This document shows positions 16,472 to 25,844 of a stretch of DNA of 45,862 nucleotides, piece after piece (within the stretch, counting starts at the first letter, position 1; every line of letters begins with the position of its first letter). Source of the DNA: an uncultured Rubrobacteraceae bacterium. GTDB taxonomy: Bacteria > Actinomycetota > Rubrobacteria > Rubrobacterales > Rubrobacteraceae. Under the pieces are notes generated by a model. It was not told the origin of the DNA. It searched no databases and was given only the letters and a program-made list of their open reading frames with translations. The stretch covers positions 1 to 45,862 of the forward strand of contig CADCVD010000043.1 of the NCBI GenBank assembly GCA_902806055.1, in the 5' to 3' direction. Position numbers and translations under genes: made by a program.

Positions 16472-16783
16472 GTGGTCATAGCCGAGGTCAGCATCTTCCC
16501 GCTTGGGACGGGGGAGCCGGGTGTTAGCGAGTACGTGGCGGCGGCCGTCAGGGAGCTCGAGGCGTCCGGCCTCAAGTGTACTCTGGGGCCCATGGGGACG
16601 ACTGTCGAGGCCGAGACCCCCGAGGAGGCCTACGCCGCCATCGCCCGCGCTCAGGCCGCCGTCCTGGAGCTTGGAGTTGGGCGAGCGTATACGGTGGTCA
16701 AGATGGACGAGCGGCTAGATGTCGAGGGCCGGTCCACGGAGGACATGATGCGCTCGGTGCGTGAGAGGTCGGGTGCCCGTTAG
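16472..16783 (+). CDS. MTH1187/YkoF-family thiamine-binding-like protein
   Basis: 103 residues of the small ferredoxin-like-fold family that binds thiamine or a related cationic ligand (MTH1187, YkoF half). Seen: VIAEVSIFPLGTGEPGVSEYVA at the N-terminus, LKCTLGPMGTTVEAE in the middle (GPMGT is the family hallmark) and ERLDVEGRSTEDMMRSV at the C-terminus. Start GTG 16472 with AGGGTGGCGAGG upstream. It stands alone between the tRNA and the glycosyltransferase genes, so the ligand is not supported by context. Confidence 0.82.
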   Translation: MVIAEVSIFPLGTGEPGVSEYVAAAVRELEASGLKCTLGPMGTTVEAETPEEAYAAIARAQAAVLELGVGRAYTVVKMDERLDVEGRSTEDMMRSVRERSGAR

Positions 16784-16803
16784 AGGAGAGGGTCGTCCCG
16801 ACT

Positions 16804-16835
16804 GACCGAGTGGCCCACCGGTCTCTACTGTTTTT
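16804..16835 (+). terminator. Probable terminator
   Basis: GACCG (16804-16808) and CGGTC (16819-16823), extended inward by GTGG/CCAC with very little loop, followed by CTACTGTTTTTAC. Weakly folded but placed about 20 bp after the thiamine-binding-family gene. Confidence 0.45.
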
Positions 16836-17076
16836 ACTTTTCAAGAAGGGCTTATTCGATCGCCCGGTAGGGTATATCGTCGGTCTGAGATTGTAGGGGT
16901 GAGAGCTTGAGTGGAGGCGTATCGAAGGTGGTGTACCAGGATGAGTCGAATCTGGGGCTCGTTTGCCTCTGCGCGTCCGTCCGCGGAGGGCCAGGTTGGG
17001 AGAGACACGGATGATTGCCGGTTCGGGTTACTAGACGAGAGGTGAGCCGCCTGAGCGTGCGCAAGAGATCCTGTTC

Positions 17077-18123
17077 GTGGAGCTTCTGGGGGGGCTGGGG
17101 GATGTTCTGATCTCGCTGGGCGCCATGCAGGCTCTCGCCCGCTCTTACCCGGAGGCTCGCCTCACCATCCTGACCTTCCCGCCCGGCGGTGATCTGCTCG
17201 CACACGACCCGCTCGTAGGCGAGGTGGTACATGCTCCCAAACCTGGGCCGGAACACCCGCACCGTGCCCGGGAGGCGGTGGAGGAGTTGCTGGCGCGGGG
17301 GGACTGGGATCTCGTCGTCTCGGATACGTCCTACGATGGCATAGACGATCTCGTCCGGGGCTGCGGCGCGGCACGCGTGGCGGCGAATCTGTGGCGGTCG
17401 CCGCCTCCCGACGAACACGTTGGCGAGCGGTTCCTGCGAATACTGCTAGATGAGGGCCTGATCGAACCTGGGGCAGTCTCCGCGCCCCGTCTGCGTCTCA
17501 CCCCTGAAGAACGCTCCCTGGCCTCTGCGCAGCTTGCGGGATCTCGTCGTCCCCTCGTCTTCCTCCTCCCGGACGCAGGGATGGAGGTCAAGCGCTGGCC
17601 GGAGGAGAGCTGGGGCGAGTTGGGTCGAACACTAGCCGATTGCTATGGTGCGGAGATCATCGTGCCCGTTGGATCCGACCCCGAGCAGGCCTCGCGAGTC
17701 GCCGGGATTGCCGGGGAGTGCGCGCGCGCATGGCCGCGCGGGACGTTGCGCGAGCTCGCCGCCGCCCTCTCACATGCCGATCTCGCCGTCGGCGCGGACA
17801 CGGGGCCGGCGCGTATTGCCGCTGCTTCGGGTGTGCCGACGATCACGCTCTTCGGTCCCTCCTGGCACGGCCGCTACGGTCAGCCGTCCCCGCACGCTAA
17901 CCTCCAGGGCTACCACTCCTGTCCCCAGCGCGACATCTCTGACTTTACCCGGCAGCCCTGCTGGTACGCCGGAACGTGTACGCTCGAAAACCGGCCCTGG
18001 CACACCTGCCTCGAAGACATCTGTGTCAAGGACGTACTGGCCTCAGCCGTAGCACTGCTGGAGAAACGGTCTGAAACGGAGTTCGGCCCACCCCCGGCCG
18101 GTTACTTTGGAGCCACGGGATGA
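17077..18123 (+). CDS. Glycosyltransferase family 9 (heptosyltransferase-like)
   Basis: GT9 enzymes transfer heptose or related sugars from nucleotide donors at the membrane face. The 348-residue product shows ELLGGLGDVLISLGAMQAL at the N-terminus, VFLLPDAGMEVKRWPEESW in the middle and VGADTGPARIAAASGVPTITLFGPS, the donor-binding signature of the family. A cysteine-rich tail (CPQR, CWYAGTC, HTCLEDIC) is typical. The start is unsettled: the conserved strand EILFVELLGG begins upstream of GTG 17077, where no ATG/GTG is in frame; GTG 17057 is one base out of frame. Overlaps the next gene by 4 bp. Confidence 0.88.
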   Translation: MELLGGLGDVLISLGAMQALARSYPEARLTILTFPPGGDLLAHDPLVGEVVHAPKPGPEHPHRAREAVEELLARGDWDLVVSDTSYDGIDDLVRGCGAARVAANLWRSPPPDEHVGERFLRILLDEGLIEPGAVSAPRLRLTPEERSLASAQLAGSRRPLVFLLPDAGMEVKRWPEESWGELGRTLADCYGAEIIVPVGSDPEQASRVAGIAGECARAWPRGTLRELAAALSHADLAVGADTGPARIAAASGVPTITLFGPSWHGRYGQPSPHANLQGYHSCPQRDISDFTRQPCWYAGTCTLENRPWHTCLEDICVKDVLASAVALLEKRSETEFGPPPAGYFGATG

Positions 18124-19244
18124 GCGGGTCGTTGGCGGGGCAATGGGCTGAGGCGCGGCGGGTGATGGTTATGCGGCTGGACAATATCGGTGACGTGGTG
18201 ATGACGGGGCCGGTCTTGCGGGCGCTCAAGGAGAATCTGCCGGAGGCGAGCATCACGCTGATGGCAAGTCCCGGGGGGAAGGCGGCCGCGCCGCTACTGC
18301 CGTGGGTGGACGAGGTGATCTCGTGGCGTGTGATCTGGCAGGACGTGGGCGGAAAACTCTCCTTCGACCCGGCGCGTGAGTTGGAGATGATAGATACCTT
18401 GAAGAGATGTTCCTACGACGCGGCGATCATCCTGACCTCCTTCAAGCAGACGCCGCACCCTGCCGGCTACGCCTGCTATCTGGCAGGTATCCCTTTGCGG
18501 CTCGGAGAGTCGAAGGAGTTCGGGGGCGGCGTGCTCACGGACGAGGTGCCCCCGGCTCCCGACGGGCTTCACCAGGCGGAGCGGAACCTCCGCGCCATCG
18601 AGCACGCGGGCTTTCGCGTGGACGACCGCTCCCTGAGTGTCAGCCTCTCTGAGGCGGCGCGCGCGGGCGCCGCTGGGCTGCTTGAGGAGCGCGGTATTGT
18701 CCCGGGCTCGCCGTACGTCCTGCTTAACCCGTGGGCGAGTGCCTCGGCCCGTGTTTATCCTCCCGATCGATTCACCCTCGCCGCGCGTCGGATCTCGCAA
18801 GAGACGGGTTGGCCGGTCGTGGTAAGCGGCGCGGACGCGGACCGTGGGCGCAGCGGCAGAGTGCTCGACGCCCTGAGCGCCCGGGGCGTGGACCTTGTCG
18901 GCGCGACCACTCTCCCCGAACTCGCGGCACTCGTCGAGGGCGCTCGGCTCGTACTGACAAACAACACCTCCACGATGCATCTCCTCGACGCCTTGCGCGT
19001 GCCGGGCGTGGTTACATATTCGGGGACGGAGCTAGAGGAGCAGTGGCGCCCGCGCCACGCGCCCCACCGCCTGCTCCGCCGCGAGACGTGGTGCAGCCCG
19101 TGCTACGCCTTCGAGTGCCCATACAACCTGGAGTGTCTGGACATACCTTCCGAGGAGGTGGCGCAAGCAGGACTCTCGCTAATCGCCGAGACGGGCGGCG
19201 AGACCGAACCGGCGTCATTGCAGAGAGAGCCGGGCAAATCGTGA
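18120..19244 (+). CDS. Second glycosyltransferase family 9 protein
   Basis: 374 residues, a distant paralogue of the preceding GT9. RRVMVMRLDNIGDVVMTGPVLRAL (N-terminal donor domain), LLNPWASASARVYPPDRF, then LVLTNNTSTMHLLDALRVPGVVTYSGTELEEQW at the acceptor/donor interface, where the usual D-T-G is replaced by N-T-S. The tail again has clustered cysteines (CSPCYAFECPYNLECLDI). It overlaps its neighbours on both sides (ATGA at 18120; TGATG at 19242-19246), so the three glycosyltransferases are one translation unit. They probably build one surface glycan or glycolipid (inference). Confidence 0.88.
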   Translation: MSGSLAGQWAEARRVMVMRLDNIGDVVMTGPVLRALKENLPEASITLMASPGGKAAAPLLPWVDEVISWRVIWQDVGGKLSFDPARELEMIDTLKRCSYDAAIILTSFKQTPHPAGYACYLAGIPLRLGESKEFGGGVLTDEVPPAPDGLHQAERNLRAIEHAGFRVDDRSLSVSLSEAARAGAAGLLEERGIVPGSPYVLLNPWASASARVYPPDRFTLAARRISQETGWPVVVSGADADRGRSGRVLDALSARGVDLVGATTLPELAALVEGARLVLTNNTSTMHLLDALRVPGVVTYSGTELEEQWRPRHAPHRLLRRETWCSPCYAFECPYNLECLDIPSEEVAQAGLSLIAETGGETEPASLQREPGKS

Positions 19245-20596
19245 TGCGCGTGGCGATGGTGGCCGGCACGTACAGGCCGGAGCACTGTGGCGTGGCGCAC
19301 TACACCGAGCGCCTGCGCGCGGCGCTCGATGCATACGGCATCTCCTCGGTAGTTCTGACTACCCGGGAGGCGGCTCGGGAGGCGGAGGACTACCGGGTCA
19401 GGGGAGTGGTGAGAGGATGGAGGGCGCCGGATCTTCCGCCGCTCGTCAGGGCGGTTGTACGGGCCGAACACGAGGGGGCGGACGTGATCCACATTCAGCA
19501 CGCCGCCGGTACCTACAACTTCAAACGCGCCCTCTTCTTCCTGCCGCCGCTCCTGCGAGCCGCCGGGGTCCGCGCCCCCCTCGTCACGACGGTCCACGAG
19601 TACGGTTGGTGGGAATGGGAGCCGCGCGGCGTACCCTCCAGGGTCACTGAGATGTTGAAAGCATGGGGACAGCGCCGTGGATGGTGGGACCGGGAGGACG
19701 GTTTCCTGCTCACCGGGAGCGACGCCCTGCTCACGACCAATACTCACGCTGAAATTGCCATCGTCGAACGTCTCCCATGGCTGGCCTCCCGCCTGCGCCG
19801 CGTCCCTCTGGCCACCAACTTGGACACCGCCCCGGTAAACGGGAACGAGGCAAGAGAGGAGACGCGTTCCCGCCATGGCTGGCCCCCCGACGCCGAGGTA
19901 CTCGCCTACTTCGGCTTCCTCCATCCCGTCAAGGGCATAGAGACGCTCCTGCAGGCGCACCGGGAGGTGCTCAAGAGCAGGCCCAAAGCTCGTTTGCTCC
20001 TTATCGGCGGCGTGGAGAGCCTGGCCTTGTGCGCGGAGGAGGCGGCATGGTACCGGAACAACCTTCGGACGCTCATCGAGGATCTCGGTCTTGAAGGTTG
20101 CGTGGAGATGACCGGTTACCTGCCGGAAGGGGACGCCTCCCGGCTGCTCTCGGGCGCGGATTTAGGCGTGCTGCCGTTCAACGAGGGCGTTACCCTGAAG
20201 AGCGGAGCCCTGCTCACCCTCTTCGCGCACGGTCTCCCCGTCGTCGCTACCCGCCCAGATCCGCCGGAGCCCGCCCTTGCCGATGGCGGCCAGTTACGAT
20301 TGGTAGACAGGAGAGATGCCCCCGGTCTCGCCGCCACGCTCCTCGGGCTGCTCGACGACGAGCCCGAGCGCGCCCGGCTCGGGGAGGCAGGCCGCGCCTA
20401 CACCCGGAACCTCTCCTGGCCTACAATAGCCGAACGTCACGTAGAGGCATACGAGTCGGTGCTCGCGGGACGGCGGGACGGTCGCAGCTCGGGCTCCGTA
20501 AGGCAGGTAGGCACCCTGCTCGCGAGAGCTTCTCGTAGAGTAGAGAACTCTACTGATTTCGGGACCGGCAGGTTCCCTGACTCGGAGGGCGGGTAA
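19244..20596 (+). CDS. Glycosyltransferase family 4
   Basis: About 450 residues with a GT-B fold. N-terminal MVAGTYRPEHCGVAHYTERLRAAL is typical of GT4 mannosyl/glucosyltransferases. The C-terminal half gives LAYFGFLHPVKGIETLLQAH, ARLLLIGGVESL, VEMTGYLPEGDASRLLSGADLGVLPFNEGVTLKSGALLTLFAHGLPVVATR, the donor-nucleotide site with the E-x7-E-like spacing. An upstream in-frame extension exists but overlaps the GT9 gene by over 500 bp and is a shadow; ATG 19244 (or GTG 19241) fits the family N-terminus. The last 40 residues are low-complexity. Confidence 0.88.
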   Translation: MRVAMVAGTYRPEHCGVAHYTERLRAALDAYGISSVVLTTREAAREAEDYRVRGVVRGWRAPDLPPLVRAVVRAEHEGADVIHIQHAAGTYNFKRALFFLPPLLRAAGVRAPLVTTVHEYGWWEWEPRGVPSRVTEMLKAWGQRRGWWDREDGFLLTGSDALLTTNTHAEIAIVERLPWLASRLRRVPLATNLDTAPVNGNEAREETRSRHGWPPDAEVLAYFGFLHPVKGIETLLQAHREVLKSRPKARLLLIGGVESLALCAEEAAWYRNNLRTLIEDLGLEGCVEMTGYLPEGDASRLLSGADLGVLPFNEGVTLKSGALLTLFAHGLPVVATRPDPPEPALADGGQLRLVDRRDAPGLAATLLGLLDDEPERARLGEAGRAYTRNLSWPTIAERHVEAYESVLAGRRDGRSSGSVRQVGTLLARASRRVENSTDFGTGRFPDSEGG

Positions 20597-20623
20597 GCTC
20601 CCTGGAGAAAGGAAAGGAGGAGT

Positions 20624-21520
20624 ATGGGTAGGACGATCAGCGAACGCATCGTCGACCGGTTGCCCTGGCTAGACGGCCTTGCCGAAAAGACTCAGCCTAA
20701 AGTGCAGGAGGTCATTGACAGGGGAGGTGTTACGCTCCGCAATGCCCTGGACGGCGTCTGGATCGAGGTGCCGTTGCACCCGGTTCTCACGGATGTACCA
20801 GTAGGGTCGTGGACCGCCGCGATTGCCCTCGATGCGGTAGACCTCGTGAGCGGCTCCAAGGCCGCGCGGAACGCCGCCGACGGAGCGCTCGCGGTAGGGG
20901 TCGTGGGAGGCTTCGCCGCAGCCGCCGTCGGCATCTCCGACTGGCGTTACTTGGGCGGCGGGGCGCGGCGTATGGGGATAGCCCACGGCCTCCTCAACGC
21001 CGCTGGGCTCGCCCTGAACACTACCTCGCTGGTCCTGAGGGCTACGGGCCGCAGGAACGCCGGGCGGCTTGCTTTTCTGGCGGGGTTTTCGATCAACGGG
21101 ATAGGCGCCCATCTCGGCGGAGAGCTCTCCTACAATTACGGGCTCAGGGTCAACCGAAACGTCTTCGAGCAGGACGGACCCGACGAGTATGTCCCGGTCC
21201 TGGAAGAGAGCGAGCTCTCCGAAACCGAGATGCGCCGGGTCGAGGTAGAGGGCGTTGGGGTTCTCCTCAGCCGCGCTCAGGAAGGCAAGATCTGCGCCAT
21301 AGCTGCTACCTGCAATCACTTCAGCGGCCCGCTCGAAGAGGGCGACCGCGAGGGGGACACCGTCGTCTGTCCCTTGCACAAGTCCCGCTTCGACCTGTGT
21401 ACGGGCCAGGCGATAGACGGCCCGGCCGTCTTCCCTCAGTCGCGCTACCACACCAGGGTGCGTGACGGGAACATCGAGATTATGGCCACCACCGAGAACG
21501 TCCAGAAGAGGGTAACTTAG
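20624..21520 (+). CDS. DUF2231 membrane domain fused to a Rieske [2Fe-2S] domain
   Basis: 298 residues. N-terminal half (about 1-185) is DUF2231-like: LHPVLTDVPVGSWTAAIALDAVDL, then membrane helices AVGVVGGFAAAAVGI, GLLNAAGLALNTTSLVLRA and AFLAGFSINGIGAHLGGEL. The C-terminal half (about 205-290) is a Rieske domain with CNHFSGPLEEGDREGDTVVCPLHKSRFDL; the two Cys-x-His pairs are C-x-H and C-x2-H as expected. It probably anchors a ferredoxin-like electron carrier at the membrane; the partner is unknown. An AGGAGG site precedes the ATG. It runs toward the TPR genes on the other strand. Confidence 0.9.
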   Translation: MGRTISERIVDRLPWLDGLAEKTQPKVQEVIDRGGVTLRNALDGVWIEVPLHPVLTDVPVGSWTAAIALDAVDLVSGSKAARNAADGALAVGVVGGFAAAAVGISDWRYLGGGARRMGIAHGLLNAAGLALNTTSLVLRATGRRNAGRLAFLAGFSINGIGAHLGGELSYNYGLRVNRNVFEQDGPDEYVPVLEESELSETEMRRVEVEGVGVLLSRAQEGKICAIAATCNHFSGPLEEGDREGDTVVCPLHKSRFDLCTGQAIDGPAVFPQSRYHTRVRDGNIEIMATTENVQKRVT

Positions 21521-21600
21521 AATCTCGATGTGCATCCAAAGGCAAGGCTCTACGTAAAAGTCTTGCTAACTGCGCGACAGGACCTTGCAGATTTTCGTAG

Positions 21601-22218
21601 TCAGCTGTTGCTTTTCAAACTCTCTAGGGCTTCTTCGGCGGCGCGCCTTAGGCGACGGTTGGAGTCGACGGTGAAGATAGTGTGCAGGTCGTCGCGGGCC
21701 TGCGAGTATTCTCCCAGTGCCGCGCGCGCGGAGGCGCGGTTGTAGTAGGCGATGCCGAGCTTCGGGTCGAGCTTTATGGCAGTGTCCGCGGCTTCCAGGG
21801 CTGCATACGGGTCTCCGGCGGCGTCGAGGCACGCGCCCAGGGCTGAGTAGTAGCGGGGGAGAGGGCGGCGGGCGATGAGCTGTTCGTAGATCTCGGCGGC
21901 GCCCTCGTACTCCTCGCGCCTGAAGAGCACCCCCGCGCGCCGCTCCTCGGGGATGGCAAGGTGTGCCATGATGAACGTCAGCACAGCCGCACCGCCGAGA
22001 TAAACGAGCAGCACTGGCATAGCGTTCTCGACGGGCGCCAGGTCCACGACGAAGGGCAGACCGAGGATCAAGACCGCCGTCGAGAGCAACGGCAGGAGAC
22101 GCACTAGAAACTCCCCATATGCCCGAGCGCGCAGAAGGTCACGATTCTGGAGGCCGATAAAGAAGAGGAAACCGGCGAGTATCGCCAGGGCGCCGAGCGT
22201 GGGGTAGAAGAAGCTCAT
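21601..22218 (-). CDS. Membrane protein with C-terminal TPR repeats (paralogue 2)
   Basis: 205 residues: an N-terminal helix (LGALAILAGFLFFIGL), two more helices (LLSTAVLILGLPFVV, LLVYLGGAAVLTFIMA) and then about three tetratricopeptide units (REEYEGAAEIYEQLIA; YYSALGACLDAAGDPYAALEAADTAI; GIAYYNRASARAALGEYSQARDDL). It starts with a 4-bp overlap of its tandem paralogue upstream, whose architecture it repeats. It probably presents a cytoplasmic protein-binding TPR platform at the membrane. Function unknown. Confidence 0.8.
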   Translation of the reverse strand: MSFFYPTLGALAILAGFLFFIGLQNRDLLRARAYGEFLVRLLPLLSTAVLILGLPFVVDLAPVENAMPVLLVYLGGAAVLTFIMAHLAIPEERRAGVLFRREEYEGAAEIYEQLIARRPLPRYYSALGACLDAAGDPYAALEAADTAIKLDPKLGIAYYNRASARAALGEYSQARDDLHTIFTVDSNRRLRRAAEEALESLKSNS

Positions 22219-22823
22219 CGCTTAGAGAGTTCTTCGAGGAGGGTGTTCGCCGCCTTCCTGAAGCGGCGAGGCAGGTCCGACTCAAGCGCCTTCTTCAGGT
22301 CCTTCGTCGCCCGGCTCTTACGGCCGAGCCTGCGCAAGACCAGGGCGCGGTTGTAGTAGGCGAGCCCGTACTCGGCGTCCAACTCGGCCGCCTTCGTCGA
22401 GGCCTCCAGGGATTCCTCGGGCTGCTCTCCGGCCCCCAGAGCCGCCCCGAGAAAGGCCCAGTATCGGGCCAGGGAATGTTTCTGGGCGAGCTTCCGGTAC
22501 AGGGCCGCAGCGGCTGCGTAGTCCTCGTTACGGAAGGCCCTGCTCGCCCGCCGCTCGCCGTTCGGCATCGAGAGGAAGTTGGCGAGGACCAGGACGGCGG
22601 CGAACCCGACCACCCAGACGAGGGGTATCCAGCTACCCCGTGCGCCCTGGACGAGCGGCAGGCTGCCGGCCATTGCGGTGATCGCCGCGAACGGCAAAGC
22701 CCGCCGCATCAGCTCCCCCCAGGCGCGGGCGCGTACCAGGTCCTTGTTGAAAGAAAAGACCACCCGCCAGGCGAAGACCACCAGTAAGATGGTCAGGACT
22801 ATGGGTATCGCGCCGGCGCCCAA
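22215..22823 (-). CDS. Membrane protein with C-terminal TPR repeats (paralogue 1)
   Basis: 202 residues with the same plan as the next gene: helix IPIVLTILLVVFAWRVVF, two further helices (LPFAAITAMAGSLPLV; IPLVWVVGFAAVLVLANFL), then TPR units (NEDYAAAAALYRKLAQ; ARYWAFLGAALGAGEQPEESLEASTKA; YGLAYYNRALVLRRLGRKSRATKDL). The shared DLVRARAWGE / DLLRARAYGE motif after helix 1 and AYYNRA in the last repeat show a tandem duplication. Overlap with the next gene is ATGA, so they are coupled and may form a heteromer (inference). Confidence 0.8.
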   Translation of the reverse strand: MGAGAIPIVLTILLVVFAWRVVFSFNKDLVRARAWGELMRRALPFAAITAMAGSLPLVQGARGSWIPLVWVVGFAAVLVLANFLSMPNGERRASRAFRNEDYAAAAALYRKLAQKHSLARYWAFLGAALGAGEQPEESLEASTKAAELDAEYGLAYYNRALVLRRLGRKSRATKDLKKALESDLPRRFRKAANTLLEELSKR

Positions 22824-22836
22824 GAACAGCCCCTGC

Positions 22837-23451
22837 CTAGGAGCCCACAGGCGCAGGTGAGAGACCTCTAAGCGCGCCGAGGGCCGGTCGGATCAAGTCC
22901 TCAAAGGAGCCGTCGTCGAGGGTGGGGCGGGCGTCGGTAGTCGATACGTTCTCAGACAGCTCGATCCAACTCTTGCACCCCCCGTACTCGGCCCGGTACT
23001 CGAACTCCACCAGCTCCGGTAGGAGGTAGGTCCGAAGTACGAGCACCGTGAGCGGCTTCTTCGGGCGCCACTTCAGGCGGCTCTCCGCGTACTCGGGTGC
23101 CCAGATGTGATACGGGTCGAGAGCTTCTAGCTCTTCGGACTCGGAGATCTCGTATGTCGCGTGAACCTCGGCGAAGGACGTAAAGACCACCGGACCGTCA
23201 TCCTTCAGCTTCGGGATGGAGAAGAGGAGGTCGTGGTAGGCAGGCTTAAGCTGCTCTTCTTTCTGGTGCTCGTAGCCCTTGAAGAGGAGGAAGCGGGCCT
23301 TCGGGACGGCGAACGCCTTCTCGCGGATGCCGCCCTTTCGTACCACGAGCGCCGTCTCGCCGCGCTCTAATGCTTCTACGGCGACCGCCCACTCCTTTAG
23401 CGCGTGGTTTAGAGACTCCAAAACATCACCTCTCGTATAATGCTCGTCCAT
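22837..23451 (-). CDS. DUF1802 family protein
   Basis: 204 residues. The signature ALKEWAVAVEALERGETALVVRKGGIREKAF followed by FLLFKGYEHQKEEQLKP identifies DUF1802, a family of unknown function common in cyanobacteria and actinobacteria. No membrane segment or catalytic motif stands out. It is divergent from fumC, with about 50 bp between the two starts, and ends 13 bp before the TPR pair on the same strand. Confidence 0.8.
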   Translation of the reverse strand: MDEHYTRGDVLESLNHALKEWAVAVEALERGETALVVRKGGIREKAFAVPKARFLLFKGYEHQKEEQLKPAYHDLLFSIPKLKDDGPVVFTSFAEVHATYEISESEELEALDPYHIWAPEYAESRLKWRPKKPLTVLVLRTYLLPELVEFEYRAEYGGCKSWIELSENVSTTDARPTLDDGSFEDLIRPALGALRGLSPAPVGS

Positions 23452-23502
23452 TAGGGGAATTATATGACGCGACCGCAGACGCTTTCGATAGGAGGCTCAC
23501 AC

Positions 23503-24900
<1,398 letters not shown>

Positions 24901-25077
24901 CAGGCGCGCTAGAACGGGCTTTGAGCTATCAAGGAGGGAGCTACAGCACTGGTCTGGCGGACGTCCTGAGCGCCGCGATTATAGAAATTGGTGCAGATCT
25001 CGAAGCCTTCGACCGATGCCACCTCCCTACTGGGATAGTCTGGTACTGAGAACGGCGAAAGGGTAGGGAGGAACTGT
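24901..25077. other. Intergenic region fumC-DoxX
   Basis: 177 bp with no gene seen. GGTAGGGAGGAACT just before ATG 25078 is a good ribosome-binding site. Confidence 0.5.
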
Positions 25078-25455
25078 ATGGACGCGGGCCCCTCGTTCTC
25101 TCGCATGTTGTTGGGGCTGCTCTTCGTCGTGGCTGGAGCGCTGCATTTCCGTGCCCCCGCTGCCTATGAGCAGATCATGCCCCCGTACCTGCCGCTGCAC
25201 CGCGAGTTGGTCTATCTGAGCGGTGCGCTGGAGATCGCGGGCGGGCTTGGACTCTTCACAGAGCGAACCCGCCGGGGTGCGGGGATCGGCCTTATCCTGC
25301 TGCTCTTTGCGGTGTGGCCGGCCAACGTGCAGATGCTGCTCGATGCGCGCGCGGCCGAGAAACCCGTATGGTGGGTAGCGCTTCTTTGGGCGCGCCTGCC
25401 GCTGCAACTCGTGCTGATCGCCTGGGTCTGGCGCATCTCTCGCCCTCGCTCCTGA
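25078..25455 (+). CDS. DoxX-like small membrane protein
   Basis: 125 residues with four predicted helices: MLLGLLFVVAGALHF, LVYLSGALEIAGGLGLF, AGIGLILLLFAVWPANVQML and WARLPLQLVLIAWVWRI. LLFVVAGALHF...YLSGALEIAGGLGL...P.N is the pattern of the DoxX/DoxD-like membrane family, usually linked to redox or thiol stress. A strong ribosome site precedes the ATG. It stands alone. Confidence 0.82.
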   Translation: MDAGPSFSRMLLGLLFVVAGALHFRAPAAYEQIMPPYLPLHRELVYLSGALEIAGGLGLFTERTRRGAGIGLILLLFAVWPANVQMLLDARAAEKPVWWVALLWARLPLQLVLIAWVWRISRPRS

Positions 25456-25518
25456 ATCTATATCCCAATCGACGCTGCGATGTTGATAAGCGGAGATGGT
25501 TAAGTCCTAGTTGCCGCG

Positions 25519-25731
25519 CTATCCTTCTTCGCGTTCGAGGGTTCCGAGCATCTCGGCTACGAGGGTAGGGGAGGGCTCTCTTTCGAGGTAGCCGCCCCCG
25601 GCGAGGTCGCGGGAGACTTCTTCGGGCGAACGTTCTCGGAGGCCGGGGTCTTCGCGGGTCGCTCTCTTGAGGGCCTCGAGGATGTCGTCGGGGTCCGGCT
25701 CGCCGGACGGGGGTATATAGCCGCTGGTCAT
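25519..25731 (-). CDS. Small hypothetical protein, 70 residues
   Basis: An acidic small protein beginning TSGYIPPSGEPDPDDILEALKRATREDP. There is no membrane segment and no known motif. The mark of a real gene is the strong ribosome site GGGAGGAG 6 bp before ATG 25731 on the minus strand, together with normal high-GC codon use. The C-terminal half (SPTLVAEMLGTLEREEG) could form a helix. Function unknown. Confidence 0.55.
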   Translation of the reverse strand: MTSGYIPPSGEPDPDDILEALKRATREDPGLRERSPEEVSRDLAGGGYLEREPSPTLVAEMLGTLEREEG

Positions 25732-25844
25732 GGGTCTCCTCCCGGTAGTTGTCCGGCGGGTAGCTTAACATCGTGATTGGGAGAGGGCGGGTTCCGGGTA
25801 GACTCGCCGGTATGCAGAGTAAAGAGAAAGAGAGGCGTCTCTAG

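Noticed and set aside
16101-16481. Open frame covering the tRNA-Ser gene
   Set aside because: It reads through a well-formed tRNA and a terminator, has no ribosome site and no protein motifs.
18731-19243. Upstream extension of the GT4 reading frame
   Set aside because: It overlaps the well-supported GT9 gene in another frame and gives an Arg-rich shadow peptide; the family N-terminus begins at ATG 19244.
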